This document shows, piece after piece, positions 52,812 through 60,841 of a DNA stretch of 64,000 nt (position 1 is its first letter; each line of letters starts with the position of its first letter). Origin of the DNA: JAMQPK01 sp963782595 (GTDB taxonomy: Bacteria > Acidobacteriota > Vicinamibacteria > Vicinamibacterales > JAMQPK01); contig CAWAKJ010000003.1 of assembly GCA_963782595.1 (NCBI GenBank), positions 124,001 to 188,000 of the forward strand, in the 5' to 3' direction. The translations under genes and the position numbers were made by a program. Under the pieces are notes generated by a model. It was not told the origin of the DNA. It did not search any database and worked only from the letters and a program-made list of their open reading frames with translations.

Positions 52812-55218
52812 CGCTGTCGTGCGGCGAGATCTTCACCTTCCCGATCTCGCGCTGCTGCTGGATGCCGATCGCCTTTCCGCACGATTGCAAAGCACGCTCG
52901 GCCGTCCCGACATCACGCGCGTCGAGGTGGCGTATTTGCGCTACAAGCCGGCGCAGAGCTGCCTGGCGGCATGCCGCGCCGAGGTAGACGGCCGCTGGGT
53001 TGAATTCGTTGCGAAGGCGCACCGCCCGAGCGCGGTCGGCAAGCTTCGCAAAGCGACAACGGCGGGTGCCATCCCTGGCCCTTTGGGTCCGGGCCGATTT
53101 GTGCTCGACCAAAGCTCGATCGTCGTGTCTGTTTTTCCAAACGACCAGCGGTTACCACGTCTTGCTCGACTGGCTACGCCCGACTCTGTCGCGCGCCTCT
53201 TCGCCAGGATCCCCAACCATGCCGGTGTCGGTGCCCGTCTGGAAACGCTTCGTCACAACCCCGAGCGGCGGTTCGTCGGCAAGCTCGTTCTGGAACGTAG
53301 GGCGGGTCCTATGGACCCGCCATCAGGAGACGACATTGCCACGGTGCGCTGTTACACGCGCAGCGACTTCGAGGCGATGGTGGCGAAGGCTGGCGCGGTG
53401 AAGACTCGAGGACCGCTCCGTGTGGCACGTCTGCTGACGCGGTGGAAACGATGGCACATGTTGGTGTTCGAATGGCTCGACGGAGAGTTGCTGGAAGACG
53501 CCATCCGGCAGCGATCAGTGCAACCGTCAGACATGGCGCTCGTCGGCTCGGCCCTGGCCCATCTTCACGACCAGGAAGGACGCAAATTACCACGGCGGAC
53601 CGGAGCCATCGACGCCGCGGCTGTGTCTGCGCTCTCACACCACCTCGCATTCCTGCATCCACCGATTGCCAGGTTGGTCCGCCACCTTACCAGACGAGTG
53701 ACTGCCGGTCTCTTGAGCCAGGTCGATGGGGCGTCTCCGCTGCACGGCGACTTCTACGCGAAGCAAGTGCTTCTGAACGGCTCGACGGCGGCATTTGTCG
53801 ATCTCGACGAGTCATCGCTCGGCAATCCGGCGATCGACCTTGCGCGATTTCGAGCCGATCTCGAAGCCTCTTCGCTGGCGGGACATCTCGACGGATGCGA
53901 CGTTGAACCGCTGTTCGACCACCTGCTGGAAGGGTATCGCGTCATCCGCCGGACGCTGCCGGCTGACCTCAACCTCCACATCGCGGCTCATTTGCTCCGC
54001 GTCGCGGCGCACCCGTTCCGCGTCCGCGATCCTCGATGGCCGCAGACCCTCGAGGCGATCCTGGATCGCGCCGCCACGTTTCTCGAGAGGGATGCGAGCG
54101 CACGTTCCTCCTGCAACGTGTCGAGCAATGGGGGTCTGACCCCCGTGATATCGCGGGGGTCAGACCCCAAACTCACCAGCGACCCGTTGATGCCGTTCCT
54201 GCACACGGCGCTGAATCCGTCAGAGGTCGCTCCCAGATTCGCCCGCAGTCTGGATTGCCTGACCATGGCAAAGCTCACGCAGGTCGCCCACATTTCTGTG
54301 TTGCGGCACAAGCCTGGCCGACGCTGCCTCGCCCTGTATGAACTGACGGTGCACGATGCGGGGGACTCGGTTCGGCACCTGCGTGTCGTCGGCAAGATGC
54401 GCGCGCGTGGTGCTGACACCACCACACACGACCTGCAGAAGAGGTTGTGGACCGGAAGCTTCGGTGCGTTCGCGACCGACGGCATTCTTGTCCCCGAGCC
54501 GCTTGGTGTGCTGAGAGACCTTCAGATGACGGTGCAACGCGGCGTCTCAGGAGTACCGCTGACCGGTCTTCTGGAAGGTCCTGGCGGTGTCATGCTTGCC
54601 GGCCGCGCAGCGGAAGCGATTCACAAGCTGCACTCGGCAGGGGCACCGTCTTCCCGCAGTCACACTGTGGAAGACGAACTGCGAATTCTCCGCGAACGGC
54701 TCGGGCGCGTCGCAGAGGCGCGGCCACAGTGGCACGAGCGAATTGAGCGGGTGCTCGACGCGTGCGTGCGGCTCGCGGAGCGCGTGCAAGAGGATTCGTG
54801 CTGCGGTATTCACCGCGATTTCTATCCAGACCAGGTGCTGGTCGATGAAGAGCGGCTGCACCTGACGGATCTGGATCTGTACGCGCACGGCCCCGCCGCG
54901 CTGGACATCGGCAATTTCGTCGCACATGTCTACGAGAACAGCCTGCGCCGCTTCGGCAATCCGAACCACCTCTGCGATCGCACAGAGAGTCTGATCGAGC
55001 GGTACCTGCAATTGTCCCCGGCGACCACGCGGGAATCGATTCGCGCATGGACGACGCTGTCGCTCGTTCGCCACATCGCGATCAGCACGCAATTCGCGGA
55101 ACGGCGGCCGTTCACTCCGGCGCTGCTCGACTTGTGCGAGTGCCGGTTGTTTGGCGGCCGGCCGGCCAACATACGACCCCGCAAGGATCTCCGGTCAGTA
55201 GAGAGGAGCACACAATGA
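52792..55218 (+). CDS. Protein with two phosphotransferase (APH/choline-kinase-like) domains
   Basis: The frame runs open to 52645, but the start is probably TTG 52792 or GTG 52819 (VRRDLHLPDLALLLDADRLS), overlapping the ABC gene end or just beyond it. It encodes about 800 residues in two similar halves. Each has an N-terminal kinase lobe (ITRVEVAYLRYKPAQSCLAA; LTQVAHISVLRHKPGRRCLA) and a catalytic HxDxxxxxxL loop (LHGDFYAKQVLLN; IHRDFYPDQVLVD) followed by a DLD/DLDE metal site. Such kinases in glycan clusters phosphorylate sugars or polyols. Two palindromic repeats lie in frame, one near the start of domain 1 and one in the linker. No frameshift is seen. Confidence 0.8.
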   Translation: MPRPADDAVVRRDLHLPDLALLLDADRLSARLQSTLGRPDITRVEVAYLRYKPAQSCLAACRAEVDGRWVEFVAKAHRPSAVGKLRKATTAGAIPGPLGPGRFVLDQSSIVVSVFPNDQRLPRLARLATPDSVARLFARIPNHAGVGARLETLRHNPERRFVGKLVLERRAGPMDPPSGDDIATVRCYTRSDFEAMVAKAGAVKTRGPLRVARLLTRWKRWHMLVFEWLDGELLEDAIRQRSVQPSDMALVGSALAHLHDQEGRKLPRRTGAIDAAAVSALSHHLAFLHPPIARLVRHLTRRVTAGLLSQVDGASPLHGDFYAKQVLLNGSTAAFVDLDESSLGNPAIDLARFRADLEASSLAGHLDGCDVEPLFDHLLEGYRVIRRTLPADLNLHIAAHLLRVAAHPFRVRDPRWPQTLEAILDRAATFLERDASARSSCNVSSNGGLTPVISRGSDPKLTSDPLMPFLHTALNPSEVAPRFARSLDCLTMAKLTQVAHISVLRHKPGRRCLALYELTVHDAGDSVRHLRVVGKMRARGADTTTHDLQKRLWTGSFGAFATDGILVPEPLGVLRDLQMTVQRGVSGVPLTGLLEGPGGVMLAGRAAEAIHKLHSAGAPSSRSHTVEDELRILRERLGRVAEARPQWHERIERVLDACVRLAERVQEDSCCGIHRDFYPDQVLVDEERLHLTDLDLYAHGPAALDIGNFVAHVYENSLRRFGNPNHLCDRTESLIERYLQLSPATTRESIRAWTTLSLVRHIAISTQFAERRPFTPALLDLCECRLFGGRPANIRPRKDLRSVERSTQ
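53297..53321. repeat. Short GTAGGGCGGGTC-type palindrome in the kinase gene
   Basis: GTAGGGCGGGTCC, loop TAT, GGACCCGCC: a 9-bp perfect stem with the same GTAGGGCGGGTC head as the other copies. It encodes a small insertion (RRAGPMDPPSG) in the first kinase domain. Confidence 0.65.
54131..54168. repeat. GGGGTCTGACCCC palindrome in the kinase-domain linker
   Basis: GGGGTCTGACCCCCG, loop TGATATCG, CGGGGGTCAGACCCC: a perfect 15-bp stem made from an internal palindrome repeated twice. It is a different repeat family from the GTAGGGCGGGTC elements. It lies in frame between the two kinase domains (NGGLTPVISRGSDPK). Confidence 0.85.
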
Positions 55219-56186
55219 CACGAATTTGGGCATCGCTGTCTGCCATCATCTTGTTGTGTACTACGACTGCAGCGTTCGCGCAGAACGGCGCTTCGACTTC
55301 AACCGCAGCGGAGAGCCAGGAGACTCCGCAGGGCGTTCCGGCACCCGAACGGCGCGTCACGGCGCCGGACACTGGTCCGTGGACGTTCTTCGGAACACTG
55401 TCGAATGGTCTGGCCTCGAACGTCAACTTCGACCAGGAGGACCTCGGCTCCTATGGTGTGGTGCTGGCTGGCGGCTTCAACTTTGTCTCAGACGACTTCG
55501 CGCTCACGTACGAAGTCGCCGGCCATCAGTATTCGCATACTGAGCGGTGGAATCGCATCAGCCAGCGTATCGAAGCGGCGTTCGAGCGGAGTCTGCCGGG
55601 AAACTGGGAGTTCGAGGCCGTCGGTCAAGTCGGCTTCAAGGGATCGTCAGAGGATCGAGATATCGTCGATCAGGATCTCGAAATCATGCCGCGTCTCCAG
55701 TACCGCTTCAGCCCCGAACGCCGGTTCCGCATGTTTACCGCGCATCGGCTGAAGCGATACAACAACGCACCGGACGAGAACGCACGCAAGCACTACGTCG
55801 GAGTGGAGTTTCGCGAGCAATTGGGCGAAGGGCGCCACTGGGAGGCCGGTGGCCGCTTCGAGACCAACGACGAGAACCTCGTGAGAGGCGATTACCGCCG
55901 CTGGACGTACTGGCTGGAGCACGGGATGCAGTTGACCGCTCGAGACACGTTCTTGATGCAGCTCCGCTACCGGCTCAAGCATTACACGAGTCGATTTGTC
56001 GAGATTGAGGACGTCGACAGACTTCGGAGTGATCACCGCTTCGTGCCGGCCTTTGCCTTGATACACGCCGTCAATCAGAGGTTCCAGGTTCGCTTCGATT
56101 ACACGCACGAGTCGAACTACTCGAACGATCCCGACCGCGAGTACGGCGCGCATCTGGCGTGGACCAGTTTGGGGATGAGGTGGTGA
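55215..56186 (+). CDS. Outer-membrane beta-barrel protein closing the second glycan cluster
   Basis: From ATG 55215, overlapping the kinase stop (ATGA), the protein is 323 residues with a signal peptide (MTRIWASLSAIILLCTTTAA, cut after FAQ). It continues as amphipathic strands such as YGVVLAGGFNFVSDDFALTY, RRFRMFTAHRLKRYNNAPDE and TARDTFLMQLRYRLKHYTSR, ending LAWTSLGMRW with a C-terminal aromatic. This suggests an outer-membrane barrel of about 12 strands, perhaps exporting or anchoring the glycan. The reading frame is intact. No family name can be given. Confidence 0.75.
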   Translation: MTRIWASLSAIILLCTTTAAFAQNGASTSTAAESQETPQGVPAPERRVTAPDTGPWTFFGTLSNGLASNVNFDQEDLGSYGVVLAGGFNFVSDDFALTYEVAGHQYSHTERWNRISQRIEAAFERSLPGNWEFEAVGQVGFKGSSEDRDIVDQDLEIMPRLQYRFSPERRFRMFTAHRLKRYNNAPDENARKHYVGVEFREQLGEGRHWEAGGRFETNDENLVRGDYRRWTYWLEHGMQLTARDTFLMQLRYRLKHYTSRFVEIEDVDRLRSDHRFVPAFALIHAVNQRFQVRFDYTHESNYSNDPDREYGAHLAWTSLGMRW

Positions 56187-56203
56187 TACCGCTACTCAGT
56201 CAG

Positions 56204-56257
56204 GGCAGATGGCAGATGGATGATGGCCGAAGACGTCATCTGCCATCTGCCATCTGC
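56204..56257. terminator. Inverted-repeat terminator between convergent genes
   Basis: GGCAGATGGCAGATGGATGATG and GTCATCTGCCATCTGCCATCTGC (in two overlapping registers) form an imperfect stem in the 98-bp gap between the outer-membrane gene (plus) and the sulfatase gene (minus). It probably terminates both. GCAGATG-type repeats occur three times on each side. Confidence 0.6.
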
Positions 56258-56284
56258 GCGATCTGCCATGACTCTTGTAAAGGA

Positions 56285-58363
56285 TCAGTTCCACTTGACG
56301 TCGCGCGTCATCACGCCGAGGCGCCGGCCGTCGCCTCGCGGGCGCCAGACGGGATCGACTCTCAGGACGATCCACTCGGCGTCGGGTTGGGCGTCTTTGG
56401 GCTTCGCGCCGAACTCATAGCGGATGGTGTGCCATTCGTTATCGGTCAGCTTGCGCGTGTCGATCACCCTTCCACGAATTTCGACGGCGAGCGTTTGCGG
56501 CGTTGTCGAGGCCGATCGCACGGCCAGCTCGACGCCTTTGGCGTCCGGAGGAGCGTGCAAGTACGAAACCGGGCCGCTCCATCGGAACGTGACGCCTGGA
56601 CCGCCTCGCTCGGGCGGGTAGAATCCGCGCGAGCGCCCGCCGACGTCGATGTCCTTTGCATAGATAGGGTCCTCGGCCTTCCAGGCCTGCCCATCGATGA
56701 CCGGTCCATTAATCGTGAACACGTCCATGTATGGAAAATGATCGGCCTTCCAATCCGCGCTGCTCCATGGATAGACCGCGAACGAGCGCAGCCGTGCAGC
56801 GTGCTCGTCGACCTTCATCGCGGAGACACCGGGAAACGGATTGTTCAGCCCGAGCGTGTCCACGATCGTCGCTGGAATATCGCCAATCGTGGTCGGCGCC
56901 TGTGAGATGACAAGCGGACCGCTGCCGTTTGGCGGTTTCACCACGAGGAGTGCGAGCGCGCTGCCGGACATGTTCGACAACGGGCCTCCCACCGTCTCAC
57001 GATCGCCGGAAAATCCATCCGGGGGTATCGCAATGCCGTGATCCGAGGAGATGAGCACCAGGCTCGTGTCGTAGAGTCCCAGCTGGCGGAGCTTGTCGAG
57101 AAATTCAGCGACGCGCCGGACGGCACATCTGGCCTGGCCCGTGTAAAGCTCGCGTGAGGCGCGATTGATGCCGATGTAGTTGCAGTCGGCGTCGAGCGTC
57201 ATCGGCCAATGCGGAATGCCGACGTGCACGTACTTGTACAGCGGCCGATCATGTCCGACGTGCAATCGCGGCGTGAAGTCTCTGAGGAACGCCTCGCCGT
57301 TCACGGGCAGATGGCGCCTGCCCGCCGTGTCGGCGTTTTGCTGGCCGAACGTATTCTGCAACCGCCACGACTGGTCGTTGTAGATCGCCGGTTTCAGGAG
57401 ATGCGGCGAGTGCCGGAAGAGCGACAGATCTGCGAGCTGCCACGCGGTGAACCGCACGTACGCCTCATACGTGACATACGGCGTCGGCAGCCGGTAATAG
57501 TTGGTCGCCGATGCCTTGTCGTACTGCAGCCCGGAGACCACATCGACCTGGTATCCCTGCGAGCGCATGACGCCGTAAATCGATCCGCCTTTGAAATGCC
57601 GATTCATGAACCGCCGCATCGGCTCCTGGTTTCGATACGCGTGTCCAGTCAGCATCGCGGGAATGCTGACGATCGTCGTCGGAAACGCGCCGGCGTGATT
57701 GGCAAAGAACGTGAAACCCGAGAAGCGGCGATCCATCTCGGCGCGGTCGGCCTCGACGATGTCGAGGAAGACGTCGGACTGAAAACCGTCGAGCACGAAG
57801 TGGAACACGTTCTGCTTCGACGAGACTTCGAAGATCGCGTCCGGTGGCCCTTCCCATTTCGCGCGCGCTTCAGGATCGGCCTTCGCAGCCGTCGCCGCGA
57901 CGAGGACTATCTGTAGGGCGACCAGCACGCGGCTCGCGAACACCGCCGTCGTGAACAGCTTGCGCGCAAAGACGACGCAGATCGTCGGAAGTGCGACCCA
58001 CAGCACCGGCTCGTACCGGTTCCGCCACGCATGACTGCTCCAGTCGATGTCCTCGCCGTTCAGGACGCCGTAGTCGCCGACGATGAGGTTGCCCTGTATC
58101 CACAGCACGATACCCACGCCAACCAGGCCGACGACGTAGTGTCGGAACAGCTTTTCTGGAAGAAACATGCCGACCAGCACGAGCGCTGCGGTGATGCCCG
58201 CGACGAGCGGGAGGAGATGGACGCCGATGTTCCAGAATGGCGCGCTGAACTCCTGCTGGTTGCTCGCGTACAGGGTGTGAGCACCGAATACGAACAATTG
58301 CAGGGGCGGGAACAGCGCGGGAAACAAGACGAGAAGGGCGCGACGCCAGCGCGAATCGGACAT
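56285..58363 (-). CDS. Membrane-anchored sulfatase/phosphoethanolamine-transferase-fold protein
   Basis: From ATG 58361-58363 (MSDSRWRRALLVLFPALFPP) the protein is 692 residues. Five hydrophobic helices fill residues 5-200 (LLVLFPALFPPLQLFVFGAH, LLPLVAGITAALVLVGMFLP). The periplasmic domain begins QNVFHFVLDGFQSDVFLDIV, where the sulfatase metal aspartate lies, and contains LTGHAYRNQE, LVLISSDHGIAIPPDG and MTLDADCNYIG. No CxPxR formylglycine site is apparent, so it may be an LTA-synthase-like transferase or a hydrolase lacking a classical nucleophile. The C-terminal beta domain (GVTFRWSGPVSYLHAPPDAK) may bind glycan. A perfect TATAAT box precedes it. Confidence 0.7.
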   Translation of the reverse strand: MSDSRWRRALLVLFPALFPPLQLFVFGAHTLYASNQQEFSAPFWNIGVHLLPLVAGITAALVLVGMFLPEKLFRHYVVGLVGVGIVLWIQGNLIVGDYGVLNGEDIDWSSHAWRNRYEPVLWVALPTICVVFARKLFTTAVFASRVLVALQIVLVAATAAKADPEARAKWEGPPDAIFEVSSKQNVFHFVLDGFQSDVFLDIVEADRAEMDRRFSGFTFFANHAGAFPTTIVSIPAMLTGHAYRNQEPMRRFMNRHFKGGSIYGVMRSQGYQVDVVSGLQYDKASATNYYRLPTPYVTYEAYVRFTAWQLADLSLFRHSPHLLKPAIYNDQSWRLQNTFGQQNADTAGRRHLPVNGEAFLRDFTPRLHVGHDRPLYKYVHVGIPHWPMTLDADCNYIGINRASRELYTGQARCAVRRVAEFLDKLRQLGLYDTSLVLISSDHGIAIPPDGFSGDRETVGGPLSNMSGSALALLVVKPPNGSGPLVISQAPTTIGDIPATIVDTLGLNNPFPGVSAMKVDEHAARLRSFAVYPWSSADWKADHFPYMDVFTINGPVIDGQAWKAEDPIYAKDIDVGGRSRGFYPPERGGPGVTFRWSGPVSYLHAPPDAKGVELAVRSASTTPQTLAVEIRGRVIDTRKLTDNEWHTIRYEFGAKPKDAQPDAEWIVLRVDPVWRPRGDGRRLGVMTRDVKWN

Positions 58364-58375
58364 TCTTAGAGGCAA

Positions 58376-58381
58376 ATTATA
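58376..58381 (-). promoter_or_regulatory. TATAAT -10 box of the sulfatase-fold gene
   Basis: On the minus strand TATAAT ends 12 bases before the ATG. The start of transcription would be about 5 bases from the start codon, so the mRNA may be almost leaderless. No good -35 is seen at 17 bp. Confidence 0.4.
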
Positions 58382-58435
58382 GCGTGTCGGTGCTTCCCAG
58401 CCGGCCTGAATTGAGTACAATTCACCAAAATCCAT

Positions 58436-60712
58436 ATGGTCAGCAATGCCTTGCACCTGAGGCGACGGCGAATGGCCGGGCTGTCGCTGCTTCTCGTTGC
58501 GCTGATGTGCGGCGCCGCCGCTCAGGAGCGCCAGAGCTCGCAGGGCCCGCCGTCGGCGACGTTTCAGGTCGACGTCGACTATGTCGACGTCGACGTCCTG
58601 GTCACCGACGAACGTGGCAACTTCGTCAGCGAGCTCACCTCGGCCGACTTCGAAGTGTTCGAGGACGGAAAGCCCGTCAAGGTCGACACTTTTTCGATGG
58701 TCGATATCCCCGTCGATCAACGGCGGGCGACGTATTTTGGCGGCCGCGCCATCCGGCAGGACGTTCACACCAACCGCGCTGCGCTGGAAGGCCGCTTCTA
58801 CGTCATCGTGCTCGACGACATCGGCACGAGCGCGCTGCGCTCGCAACATGTCATCAGGGCGGCGCGGCAATTCGTGGACGAGCACGTCGCTCCGAACGAC
58901 ACGGCGGCTGTCGTGTACACGAGCGCCCGCCGCGATCGTGCGCAGGAGTTCACGAGCGACCGCAGCCTGCTCCTGGCATCGATCGCCAAATTCGCCGGCA
59001 CGAAGCTCAGGTCATCCACGCTGGACAAACTGGACGGGTTCTACCAGGAGAAGGCGATAGCCGAAGGCCTTGCCTCATCGACGGGTGAGCCCGTCGATCT
59101 CAACAGCGCCGCGGGCCGCGCCTCGAATCCGTTCAGCCGGGGCGAGGGATACGCCAACAGAAGCTACGACGTCAACGACATCGAACGCGGTCAGCGCGCG
59201 TTGGGTGTCCTCGGGCAGTTGAAGAACTACGCGGAGTTTCTCGCAAACGTGCGTGGCCGCCGCAAAGCCATGGTGCTCTTCAGCGAGGGCATCGATTACC
59301 CGGTTCACGACATTTTCTCGGCGCACGACGCATCGGCAGTGCTCAACGCGATGGAAGACGCCATTGCGGCTGCCGCGCGCGCAAACGTGAACATTTTTAC
59401 TGTAGACCCGAGAGGGCTCGTCGGCCTGACCAGCGAGTACATCGAGCTGAACAAGTCGAACGCCGACCTGTTCAACATTGGTGCTCGCGATCCCAGGTAT
59501 GGCCTTCAGCCGCACACCGCGCTTCTGGCCGAGATGCGGACGACGCAAGACAGCCTGCGCTCGCTCGCCGAGGAGACCGGAGGACTGGCGGCCGTCGACA
59601 TCAACGCCTTCCGGCCCGCTTTCGATCGCATCGTGCAGGCCAACAGCCGCTACTACATGCTTGGGTACCGTCCGCCGACTCACCCGCGCGACGGCAAATT
59701 CCACAAAATCGACGTGCGCGTCAAGCGGTCAGGGCTGCAGGTGTCTGCGCGCAAAGGCTATGCCTCGCCGCGGGTTCGGACTCGCGACGAAGCTGCGCGG
59801 CTCGAGCGCGAACGTGTAGCACGCACCAAAGGTGCCGATCAAACATCGTCCGAGCTGCGCGCGGTGCTCGACAGACCGCTTCAGCACGGCGGCATCGCGG
59901 TGACCGTTCAGGCCGCTGCCTTCAGACGAACGCCACGAAGCGCATCGGTCGCCCTGGCGATCGAAATCGATGCCGCGCGCTTGAAATTCTCGCCCCAGCA
60001 GAACGACAGCATCTTCGGCAACAGAGTGGAAGTGTCACTGTTCAGCATCAGCGAGCAGGGCAAGCCGTTGCAGGGATTGCGAACCGAGTTGGACCTCACC
60101 TTGCGCCCCGACACTTACGCGCGCGTCAAGGCTAACGGGTTACGTATGAACCCGCGAGTCGATCTGCCGCCCGGCCGTTACCAAATGCGTATCGGCGTGC
60201 GTGAGGCCGGATCGGGTGAGATAGGCACCGTTTTCTACGACCTCGAGGTGCCCGATTTCGCGAAAGCCCCGATTTCCGTCAGCGGATTGCTGCTGACCAG
60301 TACCTCGGCTCAACAGACGCCTACGCTGCAGCCCGACGAAGTGACGCGCAACGTTCTGCCGACCCCGGCGACGAGCCGCCGGGTGTTCAGCCAGTCGGAC
60401 GTCTTGACGGTGTTCGCCGAGGTCTATGCCACCGGCGGCAGCAGTCGGTCGCGATTGGAAGTGACGACGCGCCTCATCAACGAAGCCGGTGCTGACGCTT
60501 CTGTCGCCACGGACGTCCTGTCAGATAAGCCTCAAAATACGAACAATGGCGCATTGACGCACAACCTGACCAAGGAGATACCGTTGAAGGGCGTTCCGCC
60601 CGGACGATACTTGTTGCGAGTCGAAGCGACCGACCGTCGCGACCTGCGAAACGACCCCAAGGCTCTGAACCTAGCACCGTCTGTCGCTGAGACGCCGATT
60701 ATCGTCCAGTAG
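58436..60712 (+). CDS. VWA-domain protein of the Acidobacterial TIGR03436 type
   Basis: The 758-residue protein has a signal peptide (MAGLSLLLVALMCGAAAQ after a basic start). It is followed by TFQVDVDYVDVDVLVTDERG and FVSELTSADFEVFEDGKPVK, the opening of the 'VWFA-related Acidobacterial domain'. The VWA fold appears as YVIVLDDIGTSALRSQHVIR, a MIDAS-like site with DDIGTS, and KAMVLFSEGIDYPVHD. A second half contains ARTKGADQTSSELRAVLDRP and beta-rich segments that may be immunoglobulin-like. It is secreted, of unknown role, and is widespread in Acidobacteriota. It is intact. The ATG at 58436 is the best start; ATG 58472 is possible. Confidence 0.87.
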   Translation: MVSNALHLRRRRMAGLSLLLVALMCGAAAQERQSSQGPPSATFQVDVDYVDVDVLVTDERGNFVSELTSADFEVFEDGKPVKVDTFSMVDIPVDQRRATYFGGRAIRQDVHTNRAALEGRFYVIVLDDIGTSALRSQHVIRAARQFVDEHVAPNDTAAVVYTSARRDRAQEFTSDRSLLLASIAKFAGTKLRSSTLDKLDGFYQEKAIAEGLASSTGEPVDLNSAAGRASNPFSRGEGYANRSYDVNDIERGQRALGVLGQLKNYAEFLANVRGRRKAMVLFSEGIDYPVHDIFSAHDASAVLNAMEDAIAAAARANVNIFTVDPRGLVGLTSEYIELNKSNADLFNIGARDPRYGLQPHTALLAEMRTTQDSLRSLAEETGGLAAVDINAFRPAFDRIVQANSRYYMLGYRPPTHPRDGKFHKIDVRVKRSGLQVSARKGYASPRVRTRDEAARLERERVARTKGADQTSSELRAVLDRPLQHGGIAVTVQAAAFRRTPRSASVALAIEIDAARLKFSPQQNDSIFGNRVEVSLFSISEQGKPLQGLRTELDLTLRPDTYARVKANGLRMNPRVDLPPGRYQMRIGVREAGSGEIGTVFYDLEVPDFAKAPISVSGLLLTSTSAQQTPTLQPDEVTRNVLPTPATSRRVFSQSDVLTVFAEVYATGGSSRSRLEVTTRLINEAGADASVATDVLSDKPQNTNNGALTHNLTKEIPLKGVPPGRYLLRVEATDRRDLRNDPKALNLAPSVAETPIIVQ

Positions 60713-60841
60713 CAAGGGTAATTGACAGAAACCAAAGAATTTGCGGGTTTCACAACGATTCAGAAGTATTCAGGTCAGCCAACAACGATCTCTCGGCGTT
60801 TTCAACGGCAAAAACCCGATAATAGGGGTGCACTCGACGTG

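Noticed and set aside
39467..54168. A CRISPR array, suggested by repeated palindromes
   Set aside because: The copies are kilobases apart, have no regular spacers, and there are no cas genes.
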